Below are positions 59,141-64,000 of a stretch of 64,000 nt of DNA, one piece after another (within the stretch, counting starts at the first letter, position 1; each line of letters begins with the position of its first letter). Origin of the DNA: Malus domestica (taxonomy: Eukaryota > Streptophyta > Magnoliopsida > Rosales > Rosaceae); contig NC_091668.1 in assembly GCF_042453785.1 (NCBI RefSeq), positions 12,172,001-12,236,000 on the forward strand, read 5' to 3'. The notes beneath the pieces are model-generated. The model was not told the origin of the DNA. It saw nothing but the letters and a program-made list of their open reading frames with translations, and made no database searches. A program made the position numbers and the translations under genes.

Positions 59141-60196
59141 CTTTAGAGTAACGTTAAGGACACATCGTATTATCAACATCTCATTACCCTTAAATATATT
59201 ATTAAAGATTAAGTACTTAAAGCTCCTTAAATTTTTTGTGTCATTTTAAATTGATCTTAATATTTTTTAACATTCTAAATAAGGACCTAACGTATTAGAA
59301 ATGTCACATCTATTAAGCCAAGTTAAAAATTCGTTAAATGAACTAGGACTTACTTTGTCTCTACAATCAATAGAAGGTCATGGAAGCATATAACATTCAC
59401 CAACTAACAATCATCACCCCCCCCATTAGGCCATTATCTCCAAACACAACGTAGCTCCACCTTACAACTCAAGCCGCCAACATTGAAAAGAAGATCATAA
59501 AGGTTGCTAAACTGGTGTCGACTACCATGATGCGGCCACCACCATCTTCATTGCTCGCAAAGAAGAACTGAAAGTTTTATGAGCCGAGTTCCGACGAATG
59601 AGGAAATTACATGAGGAAAAACAAACTCCTTGAAATCCTATCTGAATTCTTAACTCCCTTCTTTGTTAGGAGATAGCTCTCTTGATATAATTTCAATGTG
59701 GGTCCATTTTCAATTCAATTCAATACATGTTTGATCATTGAGTTGTATAATTTATAATCTATGTTTGAAATTTAGATTTTTGAGGCAACTAATATTAATG
59801 TTGATCATGATATACCCAGTTGGTGGGTTTTGAATATAATGTATGTTTGGAAAATTAACCAGGGCTTAACAGATGCGACATTCAATAGGTTATGTATTTG
59901 TTCAGAATGTTTGAAAATGTTGAGACAAATTTAAAATGAGATTAAAAAGTTGAGGGTAAATTAATGTGATATTCCTGATATTTTTCTTTTTCTAATTGAT
60001 GTCTTAATTTCTCTCAAATTTCATGTTTTACTTGTGAGCATTTTTTTTTCATTTTTTAATACGATGATGTTTATCCATTCTTTATCTTGAATCTTGATAA
60101 CCTTTTTGGTTTGTATGGCTCAACGTTCTGTCCTTTCACTATCTCGATAATGATCTGATTAATTTGTTTTTGTATGACTCTGTTCCCACAATGTGC

Positions 60197-60410
60197 TCCT
60201 AGCTTATGTATATTCCTGACGTTCTATCCATGATAATGCGTTCCTAGCTTGCAGAACTACAAACCGGAGAACAAAAAACATACCCCCTTTCGATAAATCT
60301 TAAAAACGATAAGATTTGAATTAAAGACCTTACTTTCGCAGATGTCGCGTCTTATAATGTAAAGTGCTTATGCCAATTACAATCATTGAGATAGAAGGCT
60401 ATAAATGTGC
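60197..60410. repeat. 214-bp segment present only in duplication copy 2
   Basis: Bordered by AATGTGC at 60190-60196 and 60404-60410; copy 1 has a single AATGTGC at the matching point. Either a short insertion with a 7-bp duplication or a deletion from copy 1 at a microhomology. Confidence 0.75.
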
Positions 60411-61281
60411 CCTGTTATCTTGAACACACAGTAGACACTAGGCAGGCACCGATGACCAGGGAAAGGGATCCGGACCGATGAACAGGCAAAGGATTCGGAG
60501 AGAATTCTTTCCTTCTAATCCACCACATTGGATTAAGAGGAAGGGATCCGAAGAAGATCTCTTTCCCAATGACACTAGATCGTTGTCATGGAAAAAATGA
60601 AAAACTCTGCCCTTCTTCACAATCACATGCTGCCTGTCCTGTTTCCTTTGTTTCTTACTGTTGTCCCAAACGAGAAAGTTTTGTATGTCGAGAATACAAT
60701 TTGGTACACCTTGTTGAGAGTGTTTGATTCAACCAACTTGACAAACGGCCACACGCACTCCACGTCACCCAATTGTTGTCCACGTGTAGGCTTGAAAATC
60801 CGCCACACGTGCGGGGGCGTGTTGAGAGTTGTCCCACATTGATGAGGGACAAGGTTTGCTATGTGCTTTATGATCTTGAGTTACTTCTCATATTGCCAAT
60901 TGGTTTTATAGTGAAATCTCAATTTCATCACACCTGTCATATTTTAAGTAGGATTTTTTTTATGTATCTATAACTTGTATTATGACACTTTTTTTTCTTC
61001 AAAGTATTATGACACTTAATGTATTAAGCCGTGTTTTTAACATAGTGAGAAATCTCTTTTAGAAAACCTAAAGAGTTAAAGAGGATGACATAGCGACTGT
61101 GACAAACGTTCGTAGTTGAACCAACTTTCTCGCCCTCGATATGTTAACGCTTCATTAGAAGTGTTTTTATTAAAAACACGTTTGACATTTTATTTATAAA
61201 AAAAAACATTTAAAGTGCTTTTTGAAAAAGCATGTCCGAATGCTTTTCTAAATGTACTTCTATGACTTTAGAAATGGATTT

Positions 61282-61494
61282 GGATCCCATCCGGATCTAA
61301 ATTGTGGGGATCCTACGGATCCTTACATCTTAACCGTTTATCGTAAATTGTGCAGTCAAAAATCATTTTGAATTTTTTTATTTAAAATTAAATACAAATA
61401 GTACCTAACAAAAATTGACCGCACCATGTACGATGAACTACTATGATGTAAGGATTCTTAGGATCCCCAAAAAGAAGATCCAGAAAAGATCCTC
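61282..61494. mobile_element. GGATCC-ended hairpin MITE, copy 2
   Basis: Paralogue of the element at 53673-53884, duplicated with the segment; a few base changes. Confidence 0.72.
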
Positions 61495-61870
61495 ATCGTT
61501 TAAAACACTTTTAACCTTTTTCAGAAGCAGCTTGATTGGATAGCTGCATTGATCTCATTTTGCAATGCATGAATCCTTCAATTCCCACTTTTCACTTTTG
61601 TAACGCTAAAACTTATATATGTGCGCGTGGATGATTGTTAGCCAAATGTACATAAGTTTGACATGCATAATCAAACTATTAATGTTGTTACACTCATGCA
61701 ACTACAATGGCATGTAGATTGTCAACCATTAATGTATATATAAAATCTTACCGACGTAATCGAGTATCTTCAAGACTCATTTGCACGTACGGTTGAAAGT
61801 TGCGTCTGAATGTGATGCAAGTGTCAACTGTTAAGTATCTAGGTCTAATTATCTAGGTTGAAACACGCGT

Positions 61871-62417
61871 TATCTAGGTCGAAACACGCATTATCGACTT
61901 TTAATAGGTTCATCATGAGACTCGTACGCATCAACGGTTAAAAGTTATCTACGATCATAAACAACCGTCATTAGCTGAGCTCAAACTCTTAATTATGTTT
62001 CCTCACTATAAATCCTCCCAAAATTATCGTATCTTTACAACACACACCCAGCTTAGCCCCCCCTAAAGTGGTGTCAAAAACTTGATCAAGTCCAAGATGA
62101 GCGTTAAAATGGGAAACCACCCCAAATTAACGGTGTCTATGTTTGGACTGATCCAGTTTCACACAGATGTAATAAACACATGCGCTCATCACTTCCAGTA
62201 AATCTAGTTTTTTTACCCCTAACTGCCGCTCCTCGTACACTTGGAGTACAGTGAAAACCGAAGATTTACCTAATCAGTGGCACTGAGCTTTTTTTACTTT
62301 CACCCTGGAGAATTTGATCAGTTTTCCACCTCCAAACCCCTCTCTTCTTCTCTGATACCTGCTGAGAAAGCTAGCCCGGAGAAATTGAACCCATTAGATG
62401 TGATCTCTTTGCATGTG
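61871..62417 (+). promoter_or_regulatory. Promoter and 5' leader of the LRR-extensin gene
   Basis: CTATAAATCC near 62006-62015 is a good TATA box, suggesting transcription from about 62040 and a leader of about 380 nt, possibly with an intron. The segmental duplication ends about 130 bp upstream of the TATA box. Confidence 0.55.
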
Positions 62418-64000
62418 ATGAAGAGAAGAAACATTCACATTTTTGTACTCTCCATTTTCCTCATACCGATCTTATTCCTCGGTGCTGCTGCTGGCGAAGA
62501 GCTTCAGATTTCGCACAATGCCGGCCTGAGAGACTCGTTGCGGACGTCACATTACAAGCAAAGGCAGCTCTTGTATTACATTGACCAAGATGGGTCACGA
62601 GGTGAGACTGTGACAGTCCCAGACGCCCTTGTTTTTGAAAACTCAAGACTCAGAAGTGCCTACATTGCCCTCCAAGCATGGAAGCAAGCCATGGTCTCGG
62701 ATCCTCGGGATCAAATATCCAACTGGGTTGGATCCGATGTGTGCAAATACACTGGAGTCTTCTGCGCCCAAGCCCCAGACGACCCGTCGGTCCAAACGGT
62801 TGCCGGCATTGATCTAAACCATGCTGACATTGCAGGGTTTCTCCCGGAAGAGCTTGGTCTTCTCTCGGATATTGCATTGTTTCACATCAACTCAAATCGT
62901 TTCTGTGGCAAAGTCCCAAAGAGTTTCAACAAGTTGCAGCTGCTTTTCGAGCTTGATCTAAGCAACAACCGCTTTGCTGGGGAATTTCCTGATGTTGTTC
63001 TTCAGCTGCCAGCACTAAAATTTCTGGACCTGCGATTCAATGAGTTTGAAGGTGAAGTCCCCAAGGAACTGTTTGATAAGGACCTTGATGCAATCTTCAT
63101 CAACCACAACAGATTTTCCTTCGAATTGCCAAATAATTTTGGGAACTCGCCGGTCTCAGTCATTGTTCTTGCTAACAATAACTTCCATGGATGTGTACCG
63201 GCCAGCCTTGGCAACATGTCCAAGAATTTAAATGAATTGGTGCTCACTAACAATGGGTTCCACTCGTGTTTGCCAAGGGAGATAGGGATGCTAAAGAAAG
63301 TGACAGTGTTTGATGTGAGCCATAATCGGTTTGTGGGAGAGTTGCCGAAGGAAATAGTTGAAATGGAAAGCTTGGAGCAGCTGAATGTGGCTCATAACAT
63401 GCTCAGAGGGACTATACCAGAAGGTGTTTGTGAACTTCAGAATCTGGCAAAATTTAGCATTGAGCACAACTTTTTCACTGTCGAGCCACCAATGTGTTTG
63501 AAGTTGAAGGAGTTTGACGACAGCAAGAATTGCTTGCGGAAAAGGCCAAAGCAGAGAACCTTGTTGCAATGCAAATTGGCTTTGTCTAAGAAAGTTGATT
63601 GTAGTTCTTTTGGATGCTATCCTTTTGTTCCTCCTTCACCACCATCACCACCACTGCCTCCACCATCACCATCACCGCCTACACCATCACCACCACCGCA
63701 TCCTCCATCACCACCACTGCCTCGACCATTTCCATCATCGCCTCCACCATCTCCATCGCCTCCACCTCCACCATCACCTTTGCCTCGACCATCACCACCA
63801 TTGCATCCACCACCGCCTCCACCATCTCCACCACCGCCTTCGCCATCACCTCCACCTCCATCACCATCACCGCCTCCACCACCACCACCACCGCCTTCAC
63901 CATCACCACCACCACATCCACCATCACCGCCACCACCTCTGCCATCACCTCTGCCTCCATCACCATCACCGCCTCCACCATCACCACCACCACATCCACC
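62418..64000 (+). CDS. Leucine-rich repeat extensin-like protein (LRX), 3' end outside window
   Basis: ATG at 62418 opens a frame that stays open to the window end (527 complete codons). Residues 1-26 are a signal peptide. An LRX N-terminal region follows (YYIDQDGSRGE; SNWVGSDVCKYTGVFC), then about ten leucine-rich repeats (about 130-370) with xLxxLxLxxN patterns, a Cys-rich hinge ending VDCSSFGCYPF, and from about 402 a tail of Ser-Pro2-4, Thr-Pro, Leu-Pro and His-Pro repeats. LRX proteins are secreted, bind RALF peptides through the LRR part and anchor in the wall by the extensin part. No Tyr appears in the visible tail after Tyr399, although extensin tails usually have Tyr. The upstream ATG at 62413 is followed by TGA. 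No break seen. Confidence 0.95.
   Translation, partial: MKRRNIHIFVLSIFLIPILFLGAAAGEELQISHNAGLRDSLRTSHYKQRQLLYYIDQDGSRGETVTVPDALVFENSRLRSAYIALQAWKQAMVSDPRDQISNWVGSDVCKYTGVFCAQAPDDPSVQTVAGIDLNHADIAGFLPEELGLLSDIALFHINSNRFCGKVPKSFNKLQLLFELDLSNNRFAGEFPDVVLQLPALKFLDLRFNEFEGEVPKELFDKDLDAIFINHNRFSFELPNNFGNSPVSVIVLANNNFHGCVPASLGNMSKNLNELVLTNNGFHSCLPREIGMLKKVTVFDVSHNRFVGELPKEIVEMESLEQLNVAHNMLRGTIPEGVCELQNLAKFSIEHNFFTVEPPMCLKLKEFDDSKNCLRKRPKQRTLLQCKLALSKKVDCSSFGCYPFVPPSPPSPPLPPPSPSPPTPSPPPHPPSPPLPRPFPSSPPPSPSPPPPPSPLPRPSPPLHPPPPPPSPPPPSPSPPPPSPSPPPPPPPPPSPSPPPHPPSPPPPLPSPLPPSPSPPPPSPPPHP

Larger units (their letters stand above)
54271..61870 (+). repeat. Segmental tandem duplication, copy 2, enlarged by insertions
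   Basis: Copy 1 sequence resumes in order at 54271-54417, 55627-55874, 59141-60196 and 60411 to about 61870. The gaps are three insertions: 54418-55626, 55875-59140 and 60197-60410. The right edge near 61870 is blurred by short TATCTAGGT(T/C)GAAACACG repeats. Confidence 0.92.

Noticed and set aside
63679-63999. 106-codon antisense frame of Val, Met, Glu and Ala
   Set aside because: Reverse complement of the proline codon repeats of the LRX tail; low complexity only.

Overview
This is a nuclear window from a dicot plant. Gene content (Shaker K+ channel, DYW-type PPR protein, FLZ protein, LRR-extensin, plastid-type N-acetylglutamate kinase), short GT-AG introns, AT-rich spacers and dense LTR retrotransposons, MITEs, SINEs and Cassandra elements all point that way. 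Repeat style and protein resemblance suggest Rosaceae (apple/pear-like), but that is an inference from memory, not a database match.

Layout. 1-8430 is retrotransposon territory: the 3' end of one LTR, a fragment of an older LTR in reverse orientation, then a complete young non-autonomous Gypsy-type element (2189-8425; two 521-bp LTRs that look identical, 5-bp target duplication) holding a broken gag, a 181-bp tandem array and a complete antisense gene. 8731-9720 is an intronless N-acetylglutamate kinase gene, followed by a DCAF1 pseudogene (about 10268-11340) and decayed retroelement sequence. 13784-21476 is a 13-exon KC1/KAT3-type Shaker channel gene whose large second intron is packed with MITEs; a small coiled-coil gene converges on it (21601-22135, minus). 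22.3-39.7 kb is gene-poor: a probable 2.2-kb solo LTR, a hAT MITE with a perfect 8-bp target duplication, a PIF/Harbinger-type element carrying only its Myb-like ORF1 (29725-31700), further MITEs, and a rearranged cluster of Cassandra (5S-rRNA-like) LTRs (35726-37170).

39.7-51.1 kb is gene-rich: an FLZ zinc-finger gene (+), a DYW-type PPR gene (-) and an 11-coding-exon CHY/RING ubiquitin ligase gene of RZPF34/MIEL1 type (-), whose apparent 5'-UTR intron hosts a SINE interrupted by a LINE 3' end. 51.3-61.9 kb is a tandem segmental duplication with a 3,004-bp unit. The second copy was enlarged by a 1.2-kb TIR element and a 3.3-kb hAT-like element that holds a 347-bp satellite organised as a three-monomer higher-order repeat. 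From 62418 to the window end runs an LRR-extensin gene, cut off inside its proline-rich tail.

The genes do not form a pathway; each is an ordinary single plant gene. The unusual content is in the mobile DNA: the antisense gene and phased promoter modules of the young retroelement, the Cassandra cluster, the ORF1-only Harbinger element with MYB-core palindromes, and the satellite-bearing hAT-like element. All calls come from reading the sequence; exon borders follow GT-AG rules, frame continuity and remembered family homology, not transcripts.
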